From Parabacteroides sp900760525 (GTDB lineage: Bacteria > Bacteroidota > Bacteroidia > Bacteroidales > Tannerellaceae), in the NCBI RefSeq assembly GCF_049860805.1, contig NZ_CP187555.1, positions 2,728,001-2,792,000 of the forward strand: a DNA stretch of 64,000 nucleotides. Reading direction: 5' to 3'. Shown here in pieces: positions 15,497 to 24,203 of the stretch. The position numbers and the translations under genes were made by a program. How positions within the stretch are numbered: position 1 is the stretch's first letter; the number at the start of each line of letters is the position of its first letter. The notes below the pieces were generated by a model. That model had not been told where the DNA came from and did not search any database. It was given only the letters and a program-made list of their open reading frames with translations.

Positions 15497-16663
15497 ATGA
15501 ATAATGCCATGCAAAGAAGAAATTTTTTCCGTTCTATCGCGTTGGGAAGTATGTCGGCCGCCCTTTCTCCAATCGTAAAAGCAGTTCCCCGGCAGGATCC
15601 GGCGAAACAGAAACCTGCAACCAATATAGACGAGGCTACGGCTATTCCCCGGACAAATCATTCCATGCCTGGCAAATATCCCGGTAAGGTGGTCAAGACC
15701 AATCATCCGGCTTGCATCGTAGACGCTCAGCCTTCGGAAGCCGCTGCCTATGAAATGTTGAAAACCTCCATGCTGAACCTGACCGAAAAATCGAACCTTC
15801 GCGATGCATGGCTCGAACTGGTTGGCCCACAGGATATCATCGGACTAAAGGTAAATCCGATTGCAGGAAAGCTGCTTTCCACTTCACACGCCGTAACCCA
15901 ATCGATCATCAAGCAATTGGAAGAAGCGGGTATTCCACGAAAAAACCTGATCATTTGGGACAGGCGCGAAGCCGACCTGAAAGAATCCGGTTTTACCGAA
16001 GAAAATTATCCGGAGATCAAAATAATCGGCACGGAATATCAGGATGAAAACGGCAGTTATATCGATAAGGAAGGGAAATTCTACGGAGAAAGCCGGATCG
16101 ACAAATCCCAGTCATTCTTCGTCGACTTGGAAGGCGAATATGATGCTTACACCATGCCTTATATGATAAACGGGGGCAAACATTCCTACTTTACCCGGAT
16201 ATGCACGGAAATGGTAACCAAGATCATCAATGTCCCGGTCATAAAAAATGCCGGTACAACCATTACTGTTTGCATGAAGAATCTGGCTTTCGGCTCCATA
16301 ACGAATACGGCACGGCTTCACGGCCTCATGTGGCACGATACTTGCGCCTACACCTGCGCTTTTCCTCCTTTGCGGGATAAAGTCGTACTCAACATTGCCG
16401 ACGGTCTGACCGGCTGTTTTGACGGAGGTCCCGCTGCAAACCCACAGTTTATCTGTCATTACAATACGCTTGTCGTGGGAACCGATCCTGTCGCAACCGA
16501 CCGTATCTGCTATGACATTGTCCTTGCCAAACGGATTGAAGAAGGCCTGCAAGACAGTGAGAAAGCCGGTGCCCGCGCTTATATGGAGACAGCCCAGGAA
16601 CTGCAACTGGGGGTAGCCGACATAAATAAAATAGAACTCAAAGAAATAAATCTGGAAGCATGA
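15497..16663 (+). CDS. Tat-exported DUF362 family protein
   Basis: 388 aa. The N-terminus has a twin-arginine signal, QRRNFFRSIALGS, followed by a hydrophobic stretch and likely cleavage near IVKA (~residue 29). It should fold in the cytoplasm and be exported. The body matches DUF362 (LVGPQDIIGLKVNPIAG, IINVPVIKNAG, DPVATDRICYDI). Proteins of this family are sometimes tied to Fe-S cluster binding, but no ferredoxin-type cysteine cluster is present here. A second in-frame ATG at 15509 is also possible as the start. The stop overlaps the next gene by four bases. Function unknown. Confidence 0.8.
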   Translation: MNNAMQRRNFFRSIALGSMSAALSPIVKAVPRQDPAKQKPATNIDEATAIPRTNHSMPGKYPGKVVKTNHPACIVDAQPSEAAAYEMLKTSMLNLTEKSNLRDAWLELVGPQDIIGLKVNPIAGKLLSTSHAVTQSIIKQLEEAGIPRKNLIIWDRREADLKESGFTEENYPEIKIIGTEYQDENGSYIDKEGKFYGESRIDKSQSFFVDLEGEYDAYTMPYMINGGKHSYFTRICTEMVTKIINVPVIKNAGTTITVCMKNLAFGSITNTARLHGLMWHDTCAYTCAFPPLRDKVVLNIADGLTGCFDGGPAANPQFICHYNTLVVGTDPVATDRICYDIVLAKRIEEGLQDSEKAGARAYMETAQELQLGVADINKIELKEINLEA

Positions 16664-17424
16664 ATAAATATCTGACAGAGGTCCTGTTTGCCCTCCTTAT
16701 TCCTCTTACTGTTTGGGGACAAGCCCCGGAGATCAAACGGGAACGCATCTTTACCGGTACTGGACTGTACGGTTTTATGAATGGAGGAGCAGATCAGTTT
16801 CTGGAATATGGCGTCAGCAAACTGACTACACGGGACATCGTTTATAAAGGAAACGAATATACGGTCGATATCTACGAAATGCCGACGCCGGAAGATGCTT
16901 TCGGCATTTACTCCCTGCATGTCTTCAAATGTAGCCGGGCAGATACGCTTGGTTGCATTGATTGCTTGGCTCCTTATCAGTTGCAGGCTGTAGCAGGAAA
17001 CAAATATATATCTGTCGTATTCCCCTCCGGTTCCGCTGCCGCCAAAAGCAAAGTGGACGAGTTGATCCGCCTATATGTACCGATAGAAGAAAAAGAGCCC
17101 CCCCGGATACCGGAAGCCCTCGATTTAGCCTTTCCCTATTCAGGGAAGTTAAAACTGCTGCGAGGCCCCATTTCCGTATCGGGAGTAAGCACGTCTCTTG
17201 CCAACTTGCTGGAAGGTATCTCTTATTCAGGAGTCTGGTTCATTGCCGACAAACCTGTGAAAGGGTACCGGGCTCTGATAGAGGTTACCGATCCGAAAGA
17301 AATCGAAATACTCAAAAAGAAAGTTCCGGCTCCGGACATTCTCAAGACTGGTGAGACTTACCTATTCATAAAAGGCTTCGAAAAAGAAACTGAACAGGAT
17401 GATCACGGAGGATTCGGATTTTGA
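16660..17424 (+). CDS. Secreted DUF6599-like protein
   Basis: 254 aa, translationally coupled (ATGA overlap) to the DUF362 gene. An N-terminal signal peptide (VLFALLIPLTVWGQ) predicts export. The NGGADQFLEYG and MPTPEDAFGIYSLH segments fit the family annotated as DUF6599 in Bacteroidales. The constant pairing with a Tat-exported DUF362 protein suggests a shared periplasmic task, which I cannot name. The gene ends 18 bases before the insertion sequence and is intact. Confidence 0.7.
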   Translation: MNKYLTEVLFALLIPLTVWGQAPEIKRERIFTGTGLYGFMNGGADQFLEYGVSKLTTRDIVYKGNEYTVDIYEMPTPEDAFGIYSLHVFKCSRADTLGCIDCLAPYQLQAVAGNKYISVVFPSGSAAAKSKVDELIRLYVPIEEKEPPRIPEALDLAFPYSGKLKLLRGPISVSGVSTSLANLLEGISYSGVWFIADKPVKGYRALIEVTDPKEIEILKKKVPAPDILKTGETYLFIKGFEKETEQDDHGGFGF

Positions 17425-17472
17425 AGTACCAAACACTAATTAGGGACATTCAGTAAATGTCTTTAAAAACAT

Positions 17473-17521
17473 AAAATGGCATATGAAGATGCTTTGTTCA
17501 TATCATCTCATATGCCATTTT
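17473..17521. repeat. Subterminal hairpin, left end of the insertion sequence
   Basis: A perfect 14-base stem AAAATGGCATATGA (17473-17486) and complement (17508-17521). It lies downstream of the transposase and may end its transcription or block read-through from the DUF362 operon. Confidence 0.7.
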
Positions 17522-17621
17522 TATTATCTATTCTTTCTCTCTGACCTAAAATCTTCTCCTTTCGGGCACGATGTTCCGGAAGAAGCCTGGGACTTCTTCT
17601 AATAGATTCTTTATACTTATG

Positions 17622-18980
17622 CTATGCAGCTCTCTTCTGTCTGTTTTTGATTTTATCAATCATCAATATGGCGTTTGCCGTATGTATTCCAAAGAAAATC
17701 CACAGGATTTCTGTTTTCCTGTTCCGTGCTTTGACTTTCGATAGCGAGTAATGCTGTTTTTGCGTACCGAAACTGCCTTCAAGCCTGGTGGCTCTTTCCC
17801 TTGAGAGTTCACTCCTGAGAACCTTCCTCACCCGCTCATCCTTCGCGACCCTTCCCTTGCGTACAAAGGAGGTTGATATCCCATATTTTGTACAGAACTT
17901 CCTGTTGGCATTATTGGCGTATATGGAATCGGCGGCCACACACCTGACCCTTACATTCATCAACTTCTGATGCATACGGATACAATCCTTCAAGCGTATG
18001 CCCTCATTGAATGCCTTGAAAGAGACGTGCTCGATGAACGAGATCCCGTCTATCTGTATGTTATTAACCTTTGCGCCGAACTCTACAGATTTTACCTCCT
18101 TGCCCCTTACGATAGGGCGTACGTAATGACGGTCAATACTGACAATACGGTCACTGACCTTCCTGCCTTCAAAGAGTTCCTTTTCCTGTACAAGGACCTT
18201 TCTGATGATGGAAAGCCGCTTCTGATAATCCTGTGTATATGTGAGTGAAGAGCCGTATTCTCTGTGAATGTCATCCCGTTGTATGATGAGTTTTTCCAGG
18301 AGTCTGATCATGCGACGCCTCAGCATCCTTGTCCTTGAAGCCTTCCTCTTTCTTTTCTTGCAATAGGATAGATAGGATACTGCAACATCCGCATATTTGT
18401 TACGGGGACGCCTTATGCCGAGTTGCCCACAATGTATGCGGATATGCCGGTAGAGCCATTCGATGCTTTCCCAAAGGAGCTTCATGTCCGTAGGGAAACG
18501 CATATGACTTTCATAGCATGTGGCATCGGTCATGCATACGTGAAGGTTCTCAAGATAAGGCTTCCAGTGTGAGGCAAGGATTTTCTGAAGGGAGTCGATG
18601 TCAAGACGGGATGCTATCTCATTACGGACAGCACTGATTATCTTGTAGTTCGTTATAGGGCAGGACGGGTCTATCATGATACCACAGAACAACTGATAGT
18701 GTATGTTTCCGTTAAGATGTTCTACCAATAACCTGTCAGAGAATCCGGTGTAAGCCTTCAGTACCATAAGGGCTATCTTCGAGGAAGGACTGAAACTGTT
18801 CCTGCGACCCAAGCGGGATTGTGAAAGGCCTATCTCTTTGGCTATGCTCTCGAACGGAAACACGGAATGAAGACTGCCAAGTTCACTCGCATGAAAACTC
18901 TTACGATATTTTTCCAGAATATCGAATTCTGTAAACCCTAAAGTAGGGTGAATTTCTGAAATATTTTGTATCTTCGCCAT
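17622..18980 (-). CDS. DDE transposase of the insertion sequence
   Basis: 452 aa. It has a DUF772-like N-terminal domain (SPSSKIALMVLKAYTGFSDRLL) and a DDE-type catalytic core: first Asp in MTDATCYESHMRFPTD, second in VAADSIYANNANRKFC, and Glu probably in the C-terminal RATRLEGSFGTQKQHYSL. This layout is that of IS1182/IS5-like transposases. The coding frame is full length with no stop, so the enzyme may be active. Start at ATG 18980, preceded by a strong hairpin (18997-19036). Confidence 0.92.
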   Translation of the reverse strand: MAKIQNISEIHPTLGFTEFDILEKYRKSFHASELGSLHSVFPFESIAKEIGLSQSRLGRRNSFSPSSKIALMVLKAYTGFSDRLLVEHLNGNIHYQLFCGIMIDPSCPITNYKIISAVRNEIASRLDIDSLQKILASHWKPYLENLHVCMTDATCYESHMRFPTDMKLLWESIEWLYRHIRIHCGQLGIRRPRNKYADVAVSYLSYCKKRKRKASRTRMLRRRMIRLLEKLIIQRDDIHREYGSSLTYTQDYQKRLSIIRKVLVQEKELFEGRKVSDRIVSIDRHYVRPIVRGKEVKSVEFGAKVNNIQIDGISFIEHVSFKAFNEGIRLKDCIRMHQKLMNVRVRCVAADSIYANNANRKFCTKYGISTSFVRKGRVAKDERVRKVLRSELSRERATRLEGSFGTQKQHYSLSKVKARNRKTEILWIFFGIHTANAILMIDKIKNRQKRAA

Positions 18981-18996
18981 ATCTTAGTGTGGATAT

Positions 18997-19036
18997 TTCC
19001 CCCGTTTTGGCCGTCAAACCGTATTTTACGGGGGAA
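18997..19036. repeat. Hairpin in the transposase 5' region
   Basis: TTCCCCCGT (18997-19005) pairs with ACGGGGGAA (19028-19036). It sits between the element's right end and the transposase start. A structure here could shield the ribosome site from transcripts entering from outside, as known for IS10 and IS50; that role is inferred. Confidence 0.65.
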
Positions 19037-19054
19037 TACCTAAAGATACAAAAA

Positions 19055-19096
19055 AGCCAACTAATTCGCAATACTTTTAGTATGAATTAGTTGGCT
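19055..19096. repeat. Subterminal hairpin, right end of the insertion sequence
   Basis: AGCCAACTAATTC (19055-19067) and its perfect complement (19084-19096). It could act on transcripts entering from ruvC. Confidence 0.7.
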
Positions 19097-19126
19097 AATT
19101 TTATAGGATTTACTGAATATCCCTAA

Positions 19127-19684
19127 TTAGCGGACTTTACCCGGATTTTTCGCAATAAAATCCTTCCAGCCCGTATATTTCTTTTCCTGTATCGGATTAT
19201 TCGTCTGGAAATAATGGCAAACGGCAGCGGCCAATCCGTCTGTCGCATCCAATTGCGGTAACATGGATGCTTCAGGAATATGCAGATAACGCTGTAGCAT
19301 CCCGGCCACTTGTTCTTTTGCCGCATTTCCATTTCCGGTAATAGACATCTTGATCTTTAGCGGGGCATATTCGAATATCGGGATATCCCGCTCGAGCGCG
19401 GCAGCCATAGCGACTCCCTGTGCACGTCCCAGCTTCAACATACTCTGTACGTTCTTTCCGAAAAAGGGGGCTTCAATGGCCAATTCATCAGGATGATACT
19501 GGTCGATCAGTCCCAAAACACGCTCAAAAATCTTACGGAGCCGCAAATAATGATCCTCGTATTTATTTAATTGGAGTATGCCCATAGCTTCCAGTTTAGG
19601 TTTATTTCCTTCAATCTTCAACACTCCGTACCCCATCACAATCGTTCCGGGGTCAATGCCCAATATGACACGGTCTTTCGTCAT
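19127..19684 (-). CDS. ruvC: Holliday junction endonuclease RuvC
   Basis: 185 aa. It cuts four-way DNA junctions during recombination. The RNase H-like active-site acidic residues are in place: D11 in LGIDPGT, E71 in LAIEAPFF, and D146/D149 in LDATDG, plus the K/R-rich KIKMSITGNG loop. Length and order match RuvC. It overlaps the upstream DUF4286 gene by four bases. The insertion sequence sits directly behind the stop codon but leaves the coding region complete. Confidence 0.96.
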   Translation of the reverse strand: MTKDRVILGIDPGTIVMGYGVLKIEGNKPKLEAMGILQLNKYEDHYLRLRKIFERVLGLIDQYHPDELAIEAPFFGKNVQSMLKLGRAQGVAMAAALERDIPIFEYAPLKIKMSITGNGNAAKEQVAGMLQRYLHIPEASMLPQLDATDGLAAAVCHYFQTNNPIQEKKYTGWKDFIAKNPGKVR

Positions 19685-19995
19685 TTCTCCCAGTCTATCT
19701 CTTCCAGTAAAGTACTAAAGCCGGCTATCTTATGGCCGAAGCGGGCAACCAGTGCCCGGTGAAGGTTGTTTCCTTCATTCTGTAACCAGAAATTCAACGT
19801 ATCGACATTCTTGACATGAAACTGAACAGAAAAACTGACACCCTCTCCCGCCTCTGCCTGCATCACGCGTCGCAGGCATGGACGCTGCAGGAAACCACTT
19901 TCCACGGCTTTCGGGATATACTGTTTTTTCAAATATTCCAAGCTTTCATCCAGAATATCTTTTTCTATATGGAACGTCGTATTATAAACAATCAT
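19681..19995 (-). CDS. DUF4286 family protein
   Basis: 104 aa, no signal peptide, likely a cytoplasmic alpha/beta barrel-like protein of the DUF4286 type (MIVYNTTFHIEKDI at the N-terminus). It is coupled to ruvC by a four-base overlap, a gene order I know from other Bacteroidales. Function unknown. Confidence 0.82.
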   Translation of the reverse strand: MIVYNTTFHIEKDILDESLEYLKKQYIPKAVESGFLQRPCLRRVMQAEAGEGVSFSVQFHVKNVDTLNFWLQNEGNNLHRALVARFGHKIAGFSTLLEEIDWEK

Positions 19996-20050
19996 CTTAT
20001 TTTCTATAAAAAATCTATGACAAAGATAGTGTATATATCAGGAAAAGCAC

Positions 20051-20058
20051 TATCTTTG
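20051..20058 (+). promoter_or_regulatory. Probable -7 box of tRNA-Ala
   Basis: TATCTTTG, 20 bases before the mature tRNA 5' end. No clear -33 TTTG at the usual spacing. Confidence 0.5.
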
Positions 20059-20078
20059 CACTTGAAAATAAGTTCTAC

Positions 20079-20152
20079 GGGGGATTAGCTCATCTGGCTA
20101 GAGCGACAGACTGGCAGTCTGTAGGTGATCGGTTCGAGTCCGATATTCTCCA
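20079..20152 (+). tRNA. tRNA-Ala (GGC anticodon)
   Basis: A full cloverleaf can be drawn. The acceptor GGGGGAT pairs with ATTCTCC and includes the G3-U70 wobble that marks alanine tRNAs. The anticodon stem ACAGA/TCTGT holds loop CTGGCAG, giving anticodon GGC. The T-arm is ATCGG-TTCGAGT-CCGAT. Discriminator base A; CCA is not encoded. A 14-base-stem terminator follows. Confidence 0.95.
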
Positions 20153-20171
20153 CATCTTACGGCAAGTAAAT

Positions 20172-20203
20172 AAAAAAGGCATTCAGAAATGAATGCCTTT
20201 TTT
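20172..20203. terminator. Bidirectional terminator between tRNA-Ala and sulfatase
   Basis: A perfect 14-base stem AAAAAAGGCATTCA / TGAATGCCTTTTTT around a GAAA loop. A/T tails on both sides serve the tRNA and the convergent sulfatase gene. Confidence 0.9.
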
Positions 20204-20216
20204 ATTTCTATCTATC

Positions 20217-21791
20217 TTATTTTTTTGCATTTGCCAGCTCCGTTTCGATCGGATCGTCGTACTGTTTCTGCAATTTGTGCAGTTCGGTTTTCAGGCTGTC
20301 GATCAAGGCTTCGTTGCCCGGTTCATTATAGATGTTATGCATCTCCATCGGATCGCTTTGCAAGTCATAGAGTTCCCAAACGTCGATATCGTTATAAAAG
20401 TGCATCAGTTTATAACGGTCGGTACGAACACCGTAATGACGTTTCACTGCATGTTCCGCCGGATATTCGTAATAATGGTAATACAATGAAGTGCGCCAGT
20501 CTTTCGGCTTTTCACCTTTCAACAAAGGCAAATAGGAGTCGCCCTGAATATCTTCGGGAACAGGGACACCTGCCAACTGCAGGAAAGTCGCGGCATGATC
20601 GATATTCTGAACCATTTCGGGGATATCGCCTTTAACACCACCGGGGAAACGAACCAGCATCGGCGTACGGAACGATTCCTCATACATGAAACGTTTGTCG
20701 AACCAGCCATGTTCACCCATATAGAAACCCTGATCGGAAGTATAAACGATAATAGTATTCTCCAACAAACCATTTTTCTTCATATAGTCCAACACACGGC
20801 CCACATTGCGGTCTACAGAATGGATCACCCGCATATAATCGTGCATATACTGCTGGTATTTCCATTCGGCCAATGCCTTTCCCGTCAACTTCTGTTCCTT
20901 AAATTTCTTAATGATCGGATCATAATGTTTGTCCCAGGCCGCTTTCTGAGCCGGAGTCATCCGATTATACAAGCTACGGCCGCTTTTCTCAAGGCCGGTC
21001 GTCGTATGGATTTCATTTTCCTTATCCGCCATCTTCAAGTCATAGACAAGGTCCATATCCTTGATGATACTCATCTCCTGCTCGGATGCGGCAATACGTC
21101 CTTCATACTTGTCGTAGAACGTTTCGGGGACCGGATAAACGACATCTTCATACAGATCCAGGTCGCAAGTGTCCGGCATCCAGGTACGATGGGGGGCTTT
21201 GTGATGGAGCAAGAGGCAGAAAGGTTTGTTTTTATCGCGCTTGTTGTCCAGCCAGTCCAAAGCCAGGTCTGTCGTGATGTTCGTGGCATAGCCTTCGATC
21301 TGTTTCTTCTCTCCGTTATCAATGAAATAGGGATTATAATAATCCCCCTGTCCGGTCAGGATATTCCAGTAATCAAAGCCGGTAGGATCGGAAGTCAGGT
21401 GCCACTTCCCTACAATAGCCGTCTGGTAGCCGGCCTGCTTAAGCAATTTAGGAAAAGTCTGCTGGCTACCATCGAAACGTTTCGTATTGTCGGTAAAACC
21501 ATTCTTGTGACTATGCTTGCCGGTCAGGAGACAAGCACGGCTGGGACCACTCAAAGAGTTGGCGACAAAACTGTTCGTAAATCGAACACCTTCATTGGCA
21601 ATCCGGTCAATGTTCGGAGTTTCGATAAAACGTTGATCGTAGGCACTGATAGTCTGATAAGAATGATCGTCACACATGATGTAGAGAATGTTCATAGGTT
21701 TCTCCGGCACCTCTTTTTTGTCTTTCTGGACACAGGCAGGAAGAGCTACAGTAGCCAAACCTGTCAAAAGAAATAGTTGATTAGTTTTCAT
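20217..21791 (-). CDS. Ser-type sulfatase lipoprotein
   Basis: 524 aa. A lipoprotein signal with lipobox VALPAC (Cys 20) predicts membrane anchoring. The sulfatase signature is S81-G-P-S-R85-A-x-L-L-T-G, with serine rather than cysteine to be turned into formylglycine. It therefore needs the radical-SAM enzyme anSME, which is not in this window. The metal site IMCDDHSYQ and the second Asp/His region TSDQGFYMGEHG are present. It probably desulfates host or dietary glycans. Neighbouring oxidoreductase, PCMD and outer-membrane genes hint at a glycan-use region, but no SusC/SusD pair is present. Confidence 0.93.
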   Translation of the reverse strand: MKTNQLFLLTGLATVALPACVQKDKKEVPEKPMNILYIMCDDHSYQTISAYDQRFIETPNIDRIANEGVRFTNSFVANSLSGPSRACLLTGKHSHKNGFTDNTKRFDGSQQTFPKLLKQAGYQTAIVGKWHLTSDPTGFDYWNILTGQGDYYNPYFIDNGEKKQIEGYATNITTDLALDWLDNKRDKNKPFCLLLHHKAPHRTWMPDTCDLDLYEDVVYPVPETFYDKYEGRIAASEQEMSIIKDMDLVYDLKMADKENEIHTTTGLEKSGRSLYNRMTPAQKAAWDKHYDPIIKKFKEQKLTGKALAEWKYQQYMHDYMRVIHSVDRNVGRVLDYMKKNGLLENTIIVYTSDQGFYMGEHGWFDKRFMYEESFRTPMLVRFPGGVKGDIPEMVQNIDHAATFLQLAGVPVPEDIQGDSYLPLLKGEKPKDWRTSLYYHYYEYPAEHAVKRHYGVRTDRYKLMHFYNDIDVWELYDLQSDPMEMHNIYNEPGNEALIDSLKTELHKLQKQYDDPIETELANAKK

Positions 21792-21872
21792 GATACATTA
21801 TGTTTTTTGTCTGGATTTGGCAAAATTAAACAGAGCGAACGGAATAATCACTATTCAGACTAAAAAATATAT

Positions 21873-21902
21873 AAAAAAGTCCCGAAACTTACTTCCGGGA
21901 CT
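21873..21902 (-). terminator. Terminator of the Gfo/Idh/MocA gene
   Basis: AGTCCCG (21878-21884) and CGGGACT (21896-21902); on the minus strand the stem is followed by six T. Confidence 0.8.
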
Positions 21903-21924
21903 CTATCTTTACCTCTTATCTTTC

Positions 21925-23277
21925 TTATTTATTACAATACGGTAATTTGTACGGATTTCTGTATTCGTACCAGTACAGGCGATGTGATTCGGCCTCTTTA
22001 TCTCCATCGAAGCTCAAAGTTGCGGGATTCCAATGAACAGGACGACCCAGTTCACGTGCGATATTCTGCAAGCAACAAAGCGTATTCGTGCTACAACCCA
22101 CTTCAACCGGAGCAATCGGATTCTTGCGAGAACGAACGCAATCGACAAAATTCTGCATGTGCGGAGAACTTACTTCATATTCTCCCTTCCCAACTTTCTT
22201 TTCCTCTTTCGGTAACAAGGAAGGATCGGAGCATTCGATATAACCGCGAGCCACTTTCAACCAACCCTTATCGCCGATAAACTTGATGCCTTGCGCGTTG
22301 GCATTGTCCTCACGGTAAGGCTGTTCGGTCATCACGATGCCATTGGCATATTTCATCGTCGCATACTCTGTGCCTTCATATCCTTTCGGGATGAACTCTA
22401 CCGGACCGGATCCGTCCATACCGATTGCAGCCTGCGCAATATCGAACATATGAGCACCCCAGTCGGCCGTATATCCGTTTCCGGTTTCCTGATACCAACG
22501 CCATGCACCCCACAACTTCTCGTTCTGTTCGGGATCGAGCGAGATAGGAGGACAAAGATCGGGATGATAATGGATTTTCGGATCGTTCAACGGTCCCATC
22601 CACTGATTGAAATTCAGATTACCGGGAACATCCATTTCCGGAAGGTTCAACGGCGTAGGCGGTTCGCCGACACGGGCATAGATCTTTTCGATATGGCCGA
22701 TCTTACCGGCGCGAACCAATGCGATTGCATCCTGAAACTCCTTGCTCGAACGTTGCTGGCTACCGATCTGGAACACGCGGTTATTATCGCGCACGGCACG
22801 GGCGACAGCCAAACCTTCCGTAATCGTATAGGCCAGCGGTTTCTGGCAATAGACATCCTTACCACTCTGGCAAGCATGGATAGCAACCAGGGCATGCCAG
22901 TGGTCAGGTGTTGCCACTTCGATCACGTCGATATCCTTACGATCCAGCAAATCTTCATAGAATTCATACATATCACAACGGGGAGCTACGTTCTGGGATT
23001 TCTGCCAGGCTTCGACACGGCGTTTGAAGCGTTCCCGCTTCAAGGAATCCACGTCGCAACATGCTGCGACCTGCACACCCGGACAAGTAGAAAAACTCTT
23101 GAAGTCGGACAAACCTTGTTGCCCTAATCCGACAAATCCCAAAACGACACGATCACTCGGTGCGATACGCACACCATTTACAGCCCAGCTGGGCAGGATA
23201 GTCAAACTTGCCAATCCAAGTGCGGAAAGGCCGAGAAACTCCCGACGGGTTACCCCTTTCTTAATGTTTTCTTTCAT
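21925..23277 (-). CDS. Tat-exported Gfo/Idh/MocA oxidoreductase
   Basis: 450 aa. A twin-arginine signal TRREFLGLSALGLASL begins near residue 9. The nucleotide-binding fold starts at GFVGLGQQGL; the family motif EVATPDHWHALVAIHACQ and the EKP-like DVYCQKPLAY are visible. Typical reactions are NAD(P)-dependent oxidation or rearrangement of sugars; a tightly bound cofactor would be carried out by Tat export. Substrate unknown. A related but different paralogue is at 25498-26811 on the other strand. A -7-like TATATTTG lies at 23316-23323. Confidence 0.88.
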   Translation of the reverse strand: MKENIKKGVTRREFLGLSALGLASLTILPSWAVNGVRIAPSDRVVLGFVGLGQQGLSDFKSFSTCPGVQVAACCDVDSLKRERFKRRVEAWQKSQNVAPRCDMYEFYEDLLDRKDIDVIEVATPDHWHALVAIHACQSGKDVYCQKPLAYTITEGLAVARAVRDNNRVFQIGSQQRSSKEFQDAIALVRAGKIGHIEKIYARVGEPPTPLNLPEMDVPGNLNFNQWMGPLNDPKIHYHPDLCPPISLDPEQNEKLWGAWRWYQETGNGYTADWGAHMFDIAQAAIGMDGSGPVEFIPKGYEGTEYATMKYANGIVMTEQPYREDNANAQGIKFIGDKGWLKVARGYIECSDPSLLPKEEKKVGKGEYEVSSPHMQNFVDCVRSRKNPIAPVEVGCSTNTLCCLQNIARELGRPVHWNPATLSFDGDKEAESHRLYWYEYRNPYKLPYCNK

Positions 23278-23398
23278 GGTAATTCAAAATATATTGGACT
23301 AAAAAATTATTCGGACAAATATATCAATTATATATCGAAATAACGAATTGTTATGGAAAAGATGTCGTTTTATAACAATATATAAAAATACGTTTGTC

Positions 23399-24190
23399 TT
23401 AGAAGGCGTACCCGAAACCTACATTCAGGTAGATCGGATACATGGCAAAAGTAATCGTCTTGAAATTTTTATGGAAAATATCATTTAAGCCCCAAGTCAG
23501 ATCAGCGCAGACATTCAAATGCTTGAAAGCACGCCATTCAGCGCCTAACTGTGCACCCCATTGAAACTTACGGATATTTTTAGAGAAATCATATAAGGCA
23601 CTTTTACCATCTTCAAAAACAACCTTTTCTCCGGTCGGATCATTCTCACGCAGATAACCGTCATAGACATTCCCGGAAAAATCACCTTCCAACATATAAG
23701 CAAAATAGGGTCCCAGATTCATGCTGAAACGTGAATTGAACTGGTGAGTGGCCAGAACCGGAAAAGAAAGATAGGTGTTCTTGACATTTGTCTTTACATG
23801 CCCCGTCCAGTTTCCCTTGACGATCTCACCACCGTCACCAATAATCTCCATGCCGTAATTCTTTACAAGCGCATCTGTTTTCATACCTTTATTATCGAGA
23901 CGAACCCCGATCCGCATCCCCCATTTCCGTTCCAGATCAAACCATTTGGTTACATTTCCTTCTATTGCTACCGCCATAGTCGGATTATAACCGGTTATTT
24001 CCCGAATCTCAACAGGTAAAGGCAACGGAGCCGTACCGCCGATATTAAAACCGGCCTTTACCTCATATTCCAAGCCGAGCAACGCAGACTTAATAATCCC
24101 TTGATTCCTGTCCGCCTGTCCAAAAGCAGGAACTGTCGCCAGTGACAAGACCAGCATACAGATATAGATCGCTATACTTTTTTTCTTCAT
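23399..24190 (-). CDS. Outer-membrane beta-barrel protein
   Basis: 263 aa from ATG 24190. A start at 24220 would overlap the end of the preceding gene and precede the signal peptide. A signal peptide (IAIYICMLVLSLATVPAFGQ) is followed by alternating amphipathic strands, aromatic-rich ends and a terminal F, which fit a small PorT/OmpW-like barrel. It lies 13 bases behind the PCMD lipoprotein gene, so the two probably form an operon. Cargo or partner unknown. Confidence 0.75.
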   Translation of the reverse strand: MKKKSIAIYICMLVLSLATVPAFGQADRNQGIIKSALLGLEYEVKAGFNIGGTAPLPLPVEIREITGYNPTMAVAIEGNVTKWFDLERKWGMRIGVRLDNKGMKTDALVKNYGMEIIGDGGEIVKGNWTGHVKTNVKNTYLSFPVLATHQFNSRFSMNLGPYFAYMLEGDFSGNVYDGYLRENDPTGEKVVFEDGKSALYDFSKNIRKFQWGAQLGAEWRAFKHLNVCADLTWGLNDIFHKNFKTITFAMYPIYLNVGFGYAF

Positions 24191-24203
24191 TTCGCTCTTT
24201 ATT

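Larger units (their letters stand above)
17443..19123 (-). mobile_element. Insertion sequence, 1681 bases, IS5/IS1182-like
   Basis: The ends are imperfect inverted repeats: GGGACATTCAGTAAATG at 17443 and, reading inward on the other strand, GGGATATTCAGTAAATC from 19123. They are flanked by a direct duplication TAATTA at 17437-17442 and 19124-19129. The single transposase gene is intact. The element inserted between the DUF6599-like gene and the convergent ruvC gene. The duplicated TAATTA includes the ruvC stop codon, so ruvC keeps its exact end. Three perfect hairpins lie inside the ends. A clean target duplication suggests a recent insertion. Confidence 0.9.

Noticed and set aside
20595..21776. 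393-aa open frame opposite the sulfatase
   Set aside because: Antisense shadow of a gene with clear catalytic motifs.
22291..23127. 278-aa open frame opposite the Gfo/Idh/MocA gene
   Set aside because: Antisense shadow without domain signals.
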